Below are positions 12,801 through 21,677 of a stretch of 64,000 nucleotides of DNA, one piece after another. The stretch comes from Caprella mutica. Taxonomy: Eukaryota > Arthropoda > Malacostraca > Amphipoda > Caprellidae. Each line of letters starts with the position of its first letter. Positions within the stretch are counted from its first letter, which is position 1. The notes under the pieces are model-generated. The model made no database searches, was not told the DNA's origin, and saw only the letters and a program-made list of their open reading frames with translations. The DNA lies in NCBI GenBank assembly GCA_947561585.1, contig CANNZV010000840.1:62001-126000 (forward strand), written 5' to 3'. A program made the translations under genes and the position numbers.

Positions 12801-13550
12801 TTTTTTTGGCACATAGGTTGGCCTTTGTAGCAGCCTAAGCTGAATTAAGGGAACGACGTGGCACACGGACACTTATAGTAGTGGGAAAGTGGGTGTTATC
12901 GGTCATGATCCAATTTGACTTTTAAAAACTTCTGATTGATATATTAGTGTCCAAAGTATTTATTATAATAGAATAGAGATGCTACTATAGCCATCTTTCA
13001 ACCTACCGTTCACTCTAAAGTCGAAAATGACGATAAGAGCACGTCTAATCTATATGTTTATCAGGATAGACTCTTTTTGTAGGTATTTGTACCTCATAAG
13101 GTGATACTGTAACCATCTCTCTTGCTACTTATGACTGTGACGTCAAAATGCCACTCATGACACGCCTACACATTGCAGTAGAACTCCTCTATTATTAACC
13201 TCTGTAGATTCCTGAATAAGAAAGTAGCCTATAGTGAACAAAATCTTTTAGTCTGCATAAACCATCAGATTTAGAATGGCCATTTATGGCAGACTAAGAA
13301 AATTGATTCACTATAGAGTCTACTTCCTTTCTTAGGACTTCTCTTCACTATAAAGGATTTTATAATAGGAGAGTTATTTACCACGGGAAGCTATACCTAC
13401 TACAACTCAAATTAACTTCAGTCTGGCATTTCAGTTAAGCTTTTAATACTTCTCTCATTTCCCAGGGGCACCATCGTGCACAGTATGGAATACAATTTCG
13501 TGGGCTACAAAGGAATGATAACTGTGGATGCTCAAAGAAGATTCAAGTAG
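6709..13550 (+). CDS. Single Reeler-domain secreted defence-type protein (5'-partial)
   Basis: Four exons join in phase: 6709-6893, 10716-10849, 12482-12570 and 13466-13550 (stop TAG). Together they encode about 163 residues, close to the length of insect single-Reeler proteins of the l(2)34Fc / Hdd11 'putative defence protein' group. The first visible exon starts with a hydrophobic segment (FLLGVCCVSLARCYG) that fits a signal peptide. It is followed by GAPQEACNNLIPKGH, then PYDM, VISG..PFKGF, a second cysteine in MMCSR, THESPTPKNSVTLIWRAP and a C-terminal GTIVHSMEYNFVGYKG. These are the ordered hallmarks of the Reeler fold, and the two cysteines are expected to pair. Such proteins are secreted and induced by infection in some moths; any function here is inferred. 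The Met-bearing exon was not found. All three introns carry repeats. Confidence 0.88.
7047..7505. mobile_element. 459-bp inverted-repeat MITE in Reeler intron
   Basis: The left end CAGTACTGAAAAAACTGTTA is matched by the inverted right end, read in reverse CAGTACGGGAGAAATTATTA. TA lies immediately outside both ends, as in Tc1/mariner-type elements. The arms extend for about 95 bp ('ggtttaattaacctttttgt'). The loop holds a pyrimidine-rich tandem stretch ('ttccccatcactttctcc', 7260-7372). Confidence 0.8.
7800..8042. repeat. Family III arm amplified as a 34-bp tandem array
   Basis: Five to six tandem units on 'ttatggtggggccatggaag' plus 'attgagagggaaag'. They are followed at about 8015-8040 by one inverted arm ('ttaatcttcagtggtggccc'). 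The left arm of a foldback element has thus become a minisatellite while the right arm stayed single. Confidence 0.85.
8043..8629. other. Intronic sequence without recognised features
   Basis: This is part of the large intron after the first visible Reeler exon. It is A+T-rich, and short open frames have no support. Confidence 0.5.
8630..8885. repeat. About 57-bp diverged tandem repeat with CRE sites
   Basis: Three to four diverged copies of 'ggaacagagttygcaaaa' plus 'caggaattgcttggacaatgg'. The last copies contain two exact TGACGTCA sites, at 8835-8842 and 8863-8870. Confidence 0.8.
8925..9332. other. G+C-richer pyrimidine-biased intronic island
   Basis: About 400 bp with many CTCC and CCTT runs and far more C than the surrounding intron. 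Neither strand gives a long open frame or a recognisable protein. It may be an inserted retroposed segment. Confidence 0.35.
9333..9605. repeat. 55-57-bp minisatellite, each unit with a CRE palindrome
   Basis: Five units built on 'acagaacaagaatagtagag' and 'acaatagacctctgacgtca'. Exact TGACGTCA octamers lie at 9367, 9422, 9479, 9534 and 9589. TGACGTCA is the consensus cAMP-response element bound by CREB/ATF proteins. That the repeats act as an intronic enhancer of the Reeler gene is inference only. Confidence 0.9.
9606..10415. other. Intronic sequence without recognised features
   Basis: A 76-codon open frame at 9611-9841 reads hydrophobic and tyrosine-rich, without a domain or splice support. 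Nothing else was seen. Confidence 0.45.
10416..10605. mobile_element. Family I MITE, about 190 bp
   Basis: The left end GGGTAAGTTACGAATAATCG follows TA. The right arm 'cttatatgaccgaagatgtg' ... 'cgataattcgtaacttac' is its inverse. The arms are about 50 bp. The interior includes 'taattggtattgttatcac', related to the central palindrome of other copies. It sits about 110 bp upstream of the Reeler exon at 10716. Confidence 0.9.
10716..10849 (+). CDS. Reeler gene, second visible exon
   Basis: The acceptor is tttatttcttttcag (ending 10715) and the donor GTGAGT begins at 10850. The 134-bp exon completes a phase-1 codon, then encodes VISGAAPFKGFIVRV through MMCSRID, ending in phase 0. It holds the FKGF motif and the second conserved cysteine. 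Confidence 0.9.
10957..11515. repeat. 22-bp minisatellite, about 24 units
   Basis: Units on 'gtaacaatattgggacaatg' followed by 'tt', with common changes gggac/gtgac and acaat/actat. Each unit is nearly self-complementary (acaatattg / caatattgt). The last units are inverted in sense ('tattatcccaatattggg'). A small unamplified stretch of the same sequence lies at 14,216-14,295. Confidence 0.93.
11516..12303. other. Reeler intron sequence, nothing recognised
   Basis: Unique-looking A+T-rich sequence with no supported exon or repeat. Confidence 0.45.
12304..12385. repeat. Family III foldback, best-preserved copy
   Basis: The arms 'gttatgatggggccatagaa' and 'ttctatggccccaccatgat' are inverted around a short loop ('tagagacccctc'). 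It lies about 100 bp upstream of the exon at 12482. Confidence 0.85.
12482..12570 (+). CDS. Reeler gene, third visible exon
   Basis: The acceptor is ctctcttatctccag (ending 12481) and the donor GTAAGT starts at 12571. It encodes DTATHESPTPKNSVTLIWRA and on to GVYLV, ending in phase 2. The THxx..K..V...W.AP pattern is a Reeler signature. Confidence 0.9.
12571..13164. other. Reeler intron, no repeat recognised
   Basis: A single TGACGTCA octamer is present at 13138-13145, in line with the cluster in the first large intron. No other feature was recognised. Confidence 0.4.
13165..13385. mobile_element. Foldback MITE-like inverted repeat in last Reeler intron
   Basis: Nested arms: the outer 'gaactcctctattatta' pairs with 'tataataggagagtta', and the inner 'ctatagtgaacaaaatct' and 'agtctgcataaa' pair with 'ggcagactaag' and 'ttcactatag'. 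The arms are about 100 bp each and diverged. No second copy was noticed in the window. Confidence 0.65.
13466..13550 (+). CDS. Reeler gene, terminal exon
   Basis: The acceptor is ctctcatttcccag, ending 13465. It completes a phase-2 Met codon and encodes GTIVHSMEYNFVGYKGMITV and the end DAQRRFK, then TAG. Downstream sequence is the 3' untranslated region of unknown length. A family I MITE starts about 130 bp later. Confidence 0.88.
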
Positions 13551-13677
13551 AATGTTCTCTTCGGAAGATTACTTCTGCGAAACGCTTCATGTCCGCAGTT
13601 TAGGTTAACGGAGTGGCAGTCAAGCTTGTGATGTCGTCAGAATAACAAAAAGTAAATGTAATTTGTTATTACAAGCT

Positions 13678-13873
13678 AGAGTAAGTTATGAATTATCGGT
13701 CAGTTCTATATAAGAAAGTAAAGAATTTGACATTTTTATTTGTTATTTAAATGGTATCCATGAAACCTACTGGATTCATGGATACCGATTAAAATAATTA
13801 GTTAAAATGTTGAATTGAAAAATATTTCTTATTACCTAGATCGAAAATGTGGAACTGTTCGATAATTCGCAGT
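13678..13873. mobile_element. Family I MITE, decayed
   Basis: The left end 'gtaagttatgaattatcgg' and right end 'gatcgaaaatgtggaactgt' plus 'cgataattcgc' are inverted. The centre is a palindrome 'atggtatccatgaaacc ... attcatggataccgatt', shared with family II. Confidence 0.85.
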
Positions 13874-13911
13874 CTAAATTGTTCTCAATTGTCACTATTG
13901 TATCTAATACA

Positions 13912-13962
13912 CTGAGAGAAAGTTATGGTGGGCCATATGAAATTAAGTTGGGTTGGCCACAT
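13912..13962. repeat. Family III arm fragment
   Basis: 'actgagagaaagttatggtg' followed by 'ggccatatgaaattaag' matches the family III left arm. No right arm is seen. Confidence 0.6.
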
Positions 13963-14215
13963 CATAATATTTTCTTCGGAATTTTTCATAAATTCACTCT
14001 CTATTATTCTCCTATTATCTAATTCTTAATTATCGTTGTTGTTACTATTTATCTAATTTATCAGGTTTTTATATTATGATGTATATCGAACATTGTCAAT
14101 TCAAACTAGAAAACCTCTGGTGGTTGTAGGCGACCAAATAGCAACCATTTGTCGTGTTAGGGTATTGGACAGACTAACCAGAACTTGAAAGTCTTGTCCC
14201 AATTAGATAGGTTTC

Positions 14216-14295
14216 TTGGGGCAACATTGTCCCATTATTGTATAAAAATTATCTCAATATTGTCCCAATATTGGGACAATATTGCGCAAGAAGCA
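14216..14295. repeat. Unamplified copy of the 22-bp minisatellite sequence
   Basis: 'ggggcaacattgtcccatta', 'ctcaatattgtcccaatatt' and 'gggacaatattg' carry the same palindromic unit as the array at 10,957-11,515, in only three to four diverged copies. Confidence 0.7.
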
Positions 14296-14828
14296 TTACT
14301 GCCTATGAACACCAAAAGCAAAATTGAATAAAATGTTATACGAAGAATATTGTTTCCTTACATTCCCTCCTTACAGCCAATATGCAAATATTTACAAAAT
14401 TCCTTTTAACATTTTCACTGCCTTATTTATCCATTCTTCTAAAATCAATTCGTTACGCAAGTTGGCTCCAGGCCATTGCATAATAATGGGTTTATTTTGG
14501 CGAGGCTCGAGCGTGCCTTGGCTTGCCTGGAACCAACACACACTCCTCCGGGATCATTTTGAGAAGAAAAACAGAACCTGGTGACGATTGCCGGAATATG
14601 AGTCTGTTTTCGTAACTTCCCGTCCCTAATATTATACCAAGACAAACAAGTCCATCTACGATGAGGGAAAAAGAGAAAAAGAGAAGAAACTGATTGTTGT
14701 GGCTAAATGATGGAAGAACTATTTTTAGGTTCAATTCTAAAGAAATGAGGAGGATCTTCTGGATATTATTTACACTTTTGAATAATTTGAATTCACAGTA
14801 AATAAATTTTGCATCTACTTTCCCAGAC
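14296..14828. other. Non-coding; includes G+C-richer stretch at 14.46-14.6 kb
   Basis: 'ctccaggccattgcataata' and the region after it are richer in G and C and give short overlapping open frames on both strands (up to 86 codons). No domain was recognised, and both frames would need splice signals that were not found. Confidence 0.35.
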
Positions 14829-14998
14829 AGAATATTATTTGCATTGACTGTAAATAGATATTGTATGAATGTTCTTCACCGAAAGAGTTCATCCCTATAG
14901 TGGAATATTATTTGTATTGACTGTAAATAGATATTGTATGAATGTTCTTCACCGTAAGAGTTCATCCCAAGTGGAATATTATTTGTATCTTCTTGCAG
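14829..14998. repeat. 71-73-bp tandem repeat, 2.3 copies
   Basis: The landmark 'aatattattt' recurs at 14,831, 14,904 and 14,975, with the shared body 'gactgtaaatagatattgta' and 'tgaatgttcttcaccg'. Confidence 0.85.
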
Positions 14999-15573
14999 AT
15001 ACGAATTACTTTGCTCCTCATGATTTTAATTATGAAGAAAGCTGTTCTGCAATATTTACACAATTTGAAAATTTAGAAAAATAAAATAGAAAATAGAATA
15101 GTTTTAAAAGGAAGAATTATTGATATCCTTTATATTATATATTTATTTCATATTAAAGAGATTACTGTATAATCATAGCTCTGTTCATTCATGTTATTTC
15201 TTCCTCACAATTTAAAAGGAAAGACACAGAATCTAATTAAACCTAAATGCATTTATCCAGCAACACAGTAAAAATAGTTCTAATGAACATGGATTAGTTA
15301 CTAACTGGATTTGCTGAGCCTGCATGACATTATATCGAATTATTACCGAGAACACTTTTATTGCAAAGATAATTTTGTTCCAATTATCAAAGGGAACATT
15401 AACATTGACTACTGAACATACATCCTAATAGGAATAATCTTCATATAACCTTTAAAATAATCAATGAATCTTTAACTTTTAAGTATTCATAGTATTTAAT
15501 CTTACGTAAATTTCGTATATGTGTTAATTTATATCATATTTATATGATAAAGATATACAGAAACCGGATGAAA

Positions 15574-15720
15574 GGGCTTATAGAGCGCATACCTTCGCCT
15601 TGACTATTCAATACTACTTGAGATATAAATGACCATGACCTTGACCTTGACCTCTGACCCACTTGCTCCCAAAATTTAACGGTTCCATACGTAAAAATCT
15701 CTATATGGTAATCATTACTC
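15574..15720. repeat. Dispersed TGACCTTGACC repeat, copy 2
   Basis: The order 'atagagcgcataccttcgcc', 'gaccttgaccttgacctctg', 'acccacttgctcccaaaatt', 'ggttccatac' matches the copy at 25.37 kb block for block. A decayed family I half-element ('attggtatctatgatacc' to about 15,815) follows directly. Confidence 0.75.
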
Positions 15721-15817
15721 AATTTCTATTCTAATTGGTATCTATGATACCAATTAGAATGGAAATTAAATAGTAACTATTATGTTTTCCGAAAATATAG
15801 AACTAACTAATAACTTG
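15721..15817. mobile_element. Half of a family I MITE
   Basis: A central palindrome 'aattggtatctatgatacc' is followed by a right end 'tccgaaaatatagaactaac'. The left end is missing, probably replaced by the neighbouring repeat. Confidence 0.5.
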
Positions 15818-16506
15818 GATCATATACATTATACCAAGGTTCATAGACTATAACAGGTTAGACGAATTGAATAATACAACAACTTGAAAGTATTACTATG
15901 AACTGCATCCACCAAGTCTTCAGACAATTTTAAAAATTAATTAATATTTTTTATAAAAGTGCTATCAAAATAATTCTCCTTCATGCTAATTAGTTATTAG
16001 GTATTAAATTTTTGAATATAATATACTTTTTTAATTTCTGAAAACCTAGTCATAATTTAACAAAGGTTAAGTTTCATTTTCTTAATCATCTCGGAAATTA
16101 AAAAGTTTATTTTATTAAAAAATAAATAATAACTGATTAGGTAATACTTTGAAGAACTATTTTGATCAATCCCTACGAAAAATAAATAATTTTTAAAGTT
16201 AAAGTACCTATACACTGTATAGGTACCTACCTATTAATTTTGTACACAGTAATCAGTAGGTAGGTACGTACCTATAGGCTATAAAAATAAGTAAAATTAG
16301 TAACCTAAATAATTGTTATAGCATTGCAGTGTCATGAAACTTATATTACAAATAATTGACATTTTATGTTATTTATTTCTTTTGTTATTATTACAATATT
16401 TTGTGTGTTATACTTTTAAGAGCAGTAATAAAAGCTGATGAAAATGTTAACCAGTGCCCCACCATATTTAAACTCACAAGGTGTTTGTACAATACTGGCA
16501 TTCGGG
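15818..16506. other. Non-coding, very A+T-rich
   Basis: No gene is supported. A stretch of 'taggtacctacc'-type repeats lies at about 16,205-16,280. Confidence 0.4.
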
Positions 16507-16980
16507 TTTTTATCCATTAACAAGCGAAATAATAATACTGAAATATTTTCAAACCACTCGATACATTATTAAATTTAGAATAGTTATAGCTATGAACCCA
16601 CAATGTTAAATTTATAGTTAAAGAGATATTCAAAACGAAACACTGCAGTTTTTTTTTCTCAAAAAGTGTAGCACGCTAATTCTCGGAGTTCATAGCAGTT
16701 AGTTTATTATCCATTTGCAAGCGAAAAAATAATTATATTAGAATATTTTTATACCACTCGATAGATTATCAAATTTAAAAGAGTTCTGGCTTGTGCCCCA
16801 CTATGGTTTAATATATAGTTTAACAGATATTGAGAACGAAAGTTCTTACCATACACTGTTGCACACTAATCACCGGAGTGAATGGTCTTTAGTTTTTTAT
16901 CCATTTTCCGCAGAAACACATTTATATTATTATTGTTTTATATATTCTTATAGATTATTAAAATTAAAAGAATTCTGAGT
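16507..16980. repeat. About 190-200-bp tandem repeat, 2.4 copies
   Basis: The landmark 'tttatccatt' followed by 'aagcga' starts at about 16,507, 16,706 and 16,893. 'taccactcgatagattat' and 'gagatattcaaaacgaa' recur in order within each unit. The copies have diverged substantially. Confidence 0.7.
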
Positions 16981-17511
16981 TCAGAACTAGTATCGAAAAA
17001 TGGGTGATGACTGTTTCTTCAATGTGACACAATTTATATAATTCCAAGTATCTAAAAATTATTCACCTATACTGAGTGGGAGGTAACTATGGTTAAATTT
17101 TAAAGCCTTTAATATATTCATTATATTTTGAACTATCATCACTGAGAATCAATTAATACTGGCAACAAATACTGGAACACTGTTTACGTATATAGACTTA
17201 TAGTACTCGAATTTAAATACCATTTTCTTTCAAATTATAACTCATAGAAAATTATACAATTGTTCCAGTATACATTTACTTGTGACTTACCCCGGTCTTA
17301 TTACCATATGGCAATAAGTCTGAGTCGTGATTTGGTAATAAAAGTGGGGCATGCCTGCACACCCATCACATTAAATAGGTTTGCAAATCATTTCACCCTT
17401 CAATTCCCAATCTATTTAATTACCGGTACAATTAGGAATTAATTCCATTGGAATAATTGTCATATCATTTGGAATTAAATCGACAAAGTAGAGACACCAG
17501 GAGAGATAAAA
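16981..17511. other. Non-coding
   Basis: Nothing recognisable apart from short A+T-rich words. Confidence 0.4.
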
Positions 17512-17638
17512 GATAGAGATACTATCTTTATTATCTCGAGATGGTAGAGATACTATCTTTATTATCTCGAGATGGTAGAGATACTATTTTTATTATCTCG
17601 AGATGGTAGAGATACTATCTTTATTATCTCGAGAAAAG
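17512..17638. repeat. 31-bp tandem repeat, four units
   Basis: Units 'agagatactatctttattat' plus 'ctcgagatgg' are nearly identical. They directly precede the long 19-bp array. Confidence 0.9.
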
Positions 17639-17654
17639 GGTAGTGAAGGTTCAG

Positions 17655-18702
17655 AATGAAGGCACTGTAATATAATGAAGGCACTGTAATATAATGGAGG
17701 CACTGTAATATAATGGAGGCACTGTAATATAATGGAGGCACTGTAATATAATGGAGGCACTGTAATATAATGGAGGCACTGTAATATAATGGAGGCACTG
17801 TAATAAAATGGAGGCACTGTAATAAAATGGAGGCACTGTAATATAATGGAGGCACTGTAATATAATGGAGGCACTGTAATATAATGGAGGCACTGTAATA
17901 TAGTGGAGGCACTGTAATATAGTGGAGGCACTGTAATATAATGAAGGCACTGTAATATAATCGAGGCACTGTAATATAATCGAGGCACTGTAATATAATC
18001 GAGGCACTGTAATATAATCGAGGCACTGTAATATAATCGAGGCACTGTAATATAATCGAGGCACTGTAATATAATCGAGGCACTGTAATATAATCGAGGC
18101 ACTGTAATATAATGGAGGCACTGTAATATAATGGAGGCACTGTAATATAATGGAGGCACTGTAATATAATGGAGGCACTGTAATATAATGGAGGCACTGT
18201 AATATAATGGAGGCACTGTAATATAATGGAGGCACTGTAATATAATGGAGGCACTGTAATATAATGGAGGCACTGTAATATAATGGAGGCACTGTAATAT
18301 AATGGAGGCACTGTAATATAATGGAGGCACTGTAATATAATGGAGGCACTGTAATATAATGGAGGCACTGTAATATAATGGAGGCACTGTAATATAATGG
18401 AGGCACTGTAATATAATGGAGGCACTGTAATATAATGGAGGCACTGTAATATAATGGAGGCACTGTAATATAATGGAGGCACTGTAATATAATGGAGGCA
18501 CTGTAATATAATGGAGGCACTGTAATATAATGGAGGCACTGTAATATATGGAGGCACTGTAATATATGGAGGCACTGTAATATAATGGAGGCACTGTAAT
18601 ATAATGGAGGCACTGTAATATAATGGAGGCACTGTAATATAATGGAGGCACTGTAATATATGGAGGCACTGTAATATATGGAGGCACTGTAATATAATGG
18701 AG
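17655..18702. repeat. 19-bp minisatellite, about 55 units
   Basis: Unit ggaggcactgtaatataat. Variants come in blocks: cgaggc units occupy about 17,957-18,105, a gaaggc unit appears on either side, and aataaaatgg units cluster near 17,800-17,835. A few 18-bp units are near the right end. The minus strand is open in all three frames for 320-364 codons because the 19-bp unit lacks stops in that sense. The resulting 19-residue peptide repeat is not evidence of a protein. Confidence 0.96.
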
Positions 18703-18904
18703 CGAAGAAAAATTAATTTTAAGGAATAGAAAAAAATTGATGCTATATAAATTTAAGACAAGTTAGTTTCTCAATTTATTGTAACAGCAAAATTCAGTTT
18801 AGGTACATTTTATAATCTAGATCAGGTAAGAGGCTAGAGGTCTTTAACAGGAAAAAAGATTCAAGTGATCGGCAGGGTTTAACATTCTAAGTACAAGGGA
18901 CTTT

Positions 18905-19456
18905 ATAATAAAAGTTTCTCCAGAATGTGCCGCCGCCGAATCCTCTCCTCTTCTGGTGATGGGAAAAACGGACACTCCATCTCCAAACCCCCACTCTTCA
19001 CTGCTCCATCTGATCTATAAAGAGATTGGGTAAATTTAGTCAGATTTCGGAACAAATCACTGGTTCGAAGTTCCACCCAATTAATCAGTAGAAAAAAATT
19101 ACTCAATCGGTTATCAAGATTAGTTCTACTTGCAATTACTAACCTCGAATCAACCAAAATAAAAGTAGTAATTTTACAAATCATTCTAATTTATTTAAGT
19201 ATATTTTATATCTAATTTTAGTTTAATTTATTTTAATCATTTAAATTCAGTAAACTTGAATTTATAGTGTAGATAAGTTAATTAGTTTTTAATTTTTAAG
19301 TCTTCAAATCCTAATGCTTATAAAAGGGTTGCTAGACAAACCGATCGTCCATACGGCTTACCTTATAACAGTTTCTCCTCGTTGGCATGGCCTCCATCCT
19401 GGACCTCCAGTCCTTCCACGTCTTCCTCCACCCCCGGGGTATATTTTACTCCATTA
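18905..19456 (-). CDS. Possible 3' end of an unidentified gene (two exons)
   Basis: On the minus strand, a G+C-rich segment reading YPGGGGRRGRTGGPGWRPCQ then RGETVIR ends at a donor (ataag|gtaagc, about 19,358). An acceptor (ctctttatag, about 19,021) then opens SDGAVKSGGLEMECPFFPSP and EEERIRRRHILEKLLL, with a stop at about 18,903. The phases agree: AG plus A restores an Arg codon. The upstream acceptor of the first segment is weak. No family was recognised. The glycine-rich part could be chance, or the whole could be part of an element bounded by the inverted repeat at 19,326-19,835. Confidence 0.3.
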
Positions 19457-19835
19457 TAATTGTAGTTTGATTAAGAATAGACTTCCACATGGTGATGCAC
19501 AGTGAAGCGTTTGTATAAATTGACCACTTCGTAGTGATCGAGATTGTGGAAGTGAACAACAATACACAATTATACTCCATGAGACGGCTTCCAATTTTGT
19601 CAATCAGGCAATTCCATTCATAGTAGCTACTAGCTAGTGATTTAAAAATATGGATTACCGGTGACCTGGTAGCGAACGATGATGAGAGAGTTAACCCATG
19701 AGCCGAGAATTCAATGCTGTTGGTAGTGCAGGCTAATTTGATCTGATGATTAAAATCTTGGATGCACGACATTAGTATTTTGCTGGAGGACCGAATCAGG
19801 CTATGCCGTATGAATTTGGTCGTCCAGCAACTCTT
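19326..19835. mobile_element. Inverted-repeat-bounded segment with terminal hairpin
   Basis: The left 'gttgctagacaaaccgatcg' plus 'tccatacggctta' is mirrored by the right end, which read in reverse gives 'gttgctggacgaccaaattc' plus 'atacggcatag'. The right end is itself a hairpin at 19,780-19,830 (ttgctggaggacc against ggtcgtccagcaa). A 108-codon minus-strand open frame inside has no recognised domain. No target duplication was evident. Confidence 0.45.
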
Positions 19836-19919
19836 TCAAATTAATTTAGTAAATTTTAATTAAATCAAAAGGAATACAAAAAATAAGTGGAAAAAACTAA
19901 ACCAGTGTTTATTTTTTTC

Positions 19920-20165
19920 AATAATGGAGGCACTGTAATATAATGGAGGCACTGTAATATAATGGAGGCACTGTAATAAAATGGAGGCACTGTAATATAA
20001 TGGAGGCACTGTAATATAATGGAGGCACTGTAATATAATGGAGGCACTGTAATATAATGGAGGCACTGTAATATAATGAAGGCACTGTAATATAATGGAG
20101 GCACTGTAATATAATGGAGGCACTGTAATATAATGGAGGCACTGTAATATAATGAAGGCAGTAGT
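19920..20165. repeat. Second array of the 19-bp minisatellite, about 13 units
   Basis: Same unit (ggaggcactgtaatataat) and same minor variants (aataaaatgg, gaaggc) as the main array 1.2 kb to the left, in the same orientation. Confidence 0.95.
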
Positions 20166-20580
20166 GATGCTGTATCATTTAATATTTATTTCCATGACTG
20201 CAATAATAATTGTCTGGATAACTGAAAAAATTCAAGCTACAAAAATCCGGAAAGCGAAATAAGTAGAGGTTCAAAAAATAAAAAATAAAAATAAAAACAG
20301 AATAAAAAATGAATCGATTTAAAGAAATAATGCTATTACCTCAACTATGGGATTACCAAAGTAAGTTATGAACTAATGCAATTCAAATATGAATATAACT
20401 TTATATTTTGAAACAAAATAGCAGTGCACCCAGAAAAACAGGTTTTTGAACCATCTTAAAATAATGTTTCTTTCTATATCCATATTTATCTTTGTCATTC
20501 AATATGTATTGCTATATACATAGTATATACAAATATACAATATATATGTAGTATATAATTATGCTAGTTGTACTTTGATA
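20166..20580. other. Non-coding
   Basis: A+T-rich with simple 'aaaataaaaat' and 'tatatac' stretches; nothing assignable. Confidence 0.45.
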
Positions 20581-20791
20581 GGGTAAACTACGAATTATCG
20601 GTCAGTACTACATCTTCGGTCATATAAGAATATATGATATAAAAATTGTTATTATTACACAGTGCTATCTAATACTTCTGCAAACCCGGGTTTGCAGAAG
20701 TATAATACACTGTGTAATAATAACAATTTTTGTATTGTATTTTCTTATATGACCAAAGATGTAGTACTAACCGATAATTCGCAACTTACCC
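20581..20791. mobile_element. Family I MITE, almost fully palindromic
   Basis: The left end GGGTAAACTACGAATTATCG follows TA; the right end ...gcaacttaccc precedes TA. The arms are about 100 bp and nearly perfect, down to the central 'ctgcaaacccgggtttgcag'. This copy could fold into one long hairpin. Confidence 0.93.
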
Positions 20792-21536
20792 TAGGCCTAT
20801 AAAATATATATCTCACTTGACTCTAGACAGAAAGGGCAGAATGTGCTTGACTGTCACGGTGTTCAGATCTATCCCCTCATTACGTACTTTTCCCCACTGT
20901 CCGATTACGTTCTCATAGGCTATATTTGCTAAACAGTGCATGTATATATTTATGCCTATAAAACATAACCGGTTAATCCACACTTTCATTTCCTGTGTAT
21001 TTGAGAGACAAAAATTAAAATCAGTTACTAAATTATGAAAATAGAGAAATAGAGCTTGAGATAGAAAAAAAAACGAAAATTTTATGTAACATTTTTCAGA
21101 AAATTTTGTTAAAAAATCCAGAAAAATTATTTGACGTAAAAAATTCAGAAAATGTTATTTAAAAATTCGAATAATTTGAAAAAATTACAGTCCACAATTT
21201 TTTAACGAGTTTAACACTATAGAAATTCGTTTTACAGAAAAATATCCTATCTGGATGAAAAATAAATCTGGATAACAAAAAATAACAGGTAAATTTTACA
21301 AAAATTCAGATAATTTTCAAAATTACAAAAAATTAACGAAAATTAACTCCCAAGTCACTTTCCTAATCAATGGTTCAAACTGTGACATCAGTTTTATGTC
21401 ACCTCAGTTAATATTTGGACAGAGTTCGCCTCTCACTGTGTTTATCTTCCACTTCCATCACATTATCATACTCAAACATTAAGGGATACTACTTAAACAG
21501 ATGGGAAAGTACAGGCTACATATAGTCTAGGATAAC
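20792..21536. other. Non-coding
   Basis: No gene is supported. 'aaaattcagaaaattttgtt'-like simple sequence fills 21.05-21.33 kb. Confidence 0.4.
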
Positions 21537-21677
21537 GGGTAAGTTTTGTGCTATTGAACGGTTTCACATTTACGATCATGTGTAAAACATAATTAAACTT
21601 TATTTTAATTATTACATATATACTTTTTACTTTTATGATCGACTACGTGGAAACGTCCGATAACTTGGAACTTACCT
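21537..21677. mobile_element. Family I MITE, short copy
   Basis: The left 'gggtaagttttgtgctattg' and 'tttcacatttacgatcatgt' are mirrored by the right 'atgatcgactacgtggaaac' and 'ggaacttacc'. It is about 141 bp. Confidence 0.8.

Noticed and set aside
17562..18687. Three overlapping minus-strand open frames of 320-364 codons with a PPLYYSASIILQC-type repeat
   Set aside because: All three frames are open because a 19-bp unit without stops cycles through them. The protein would be a pure 19-residue repeat; no start context or splice sites.
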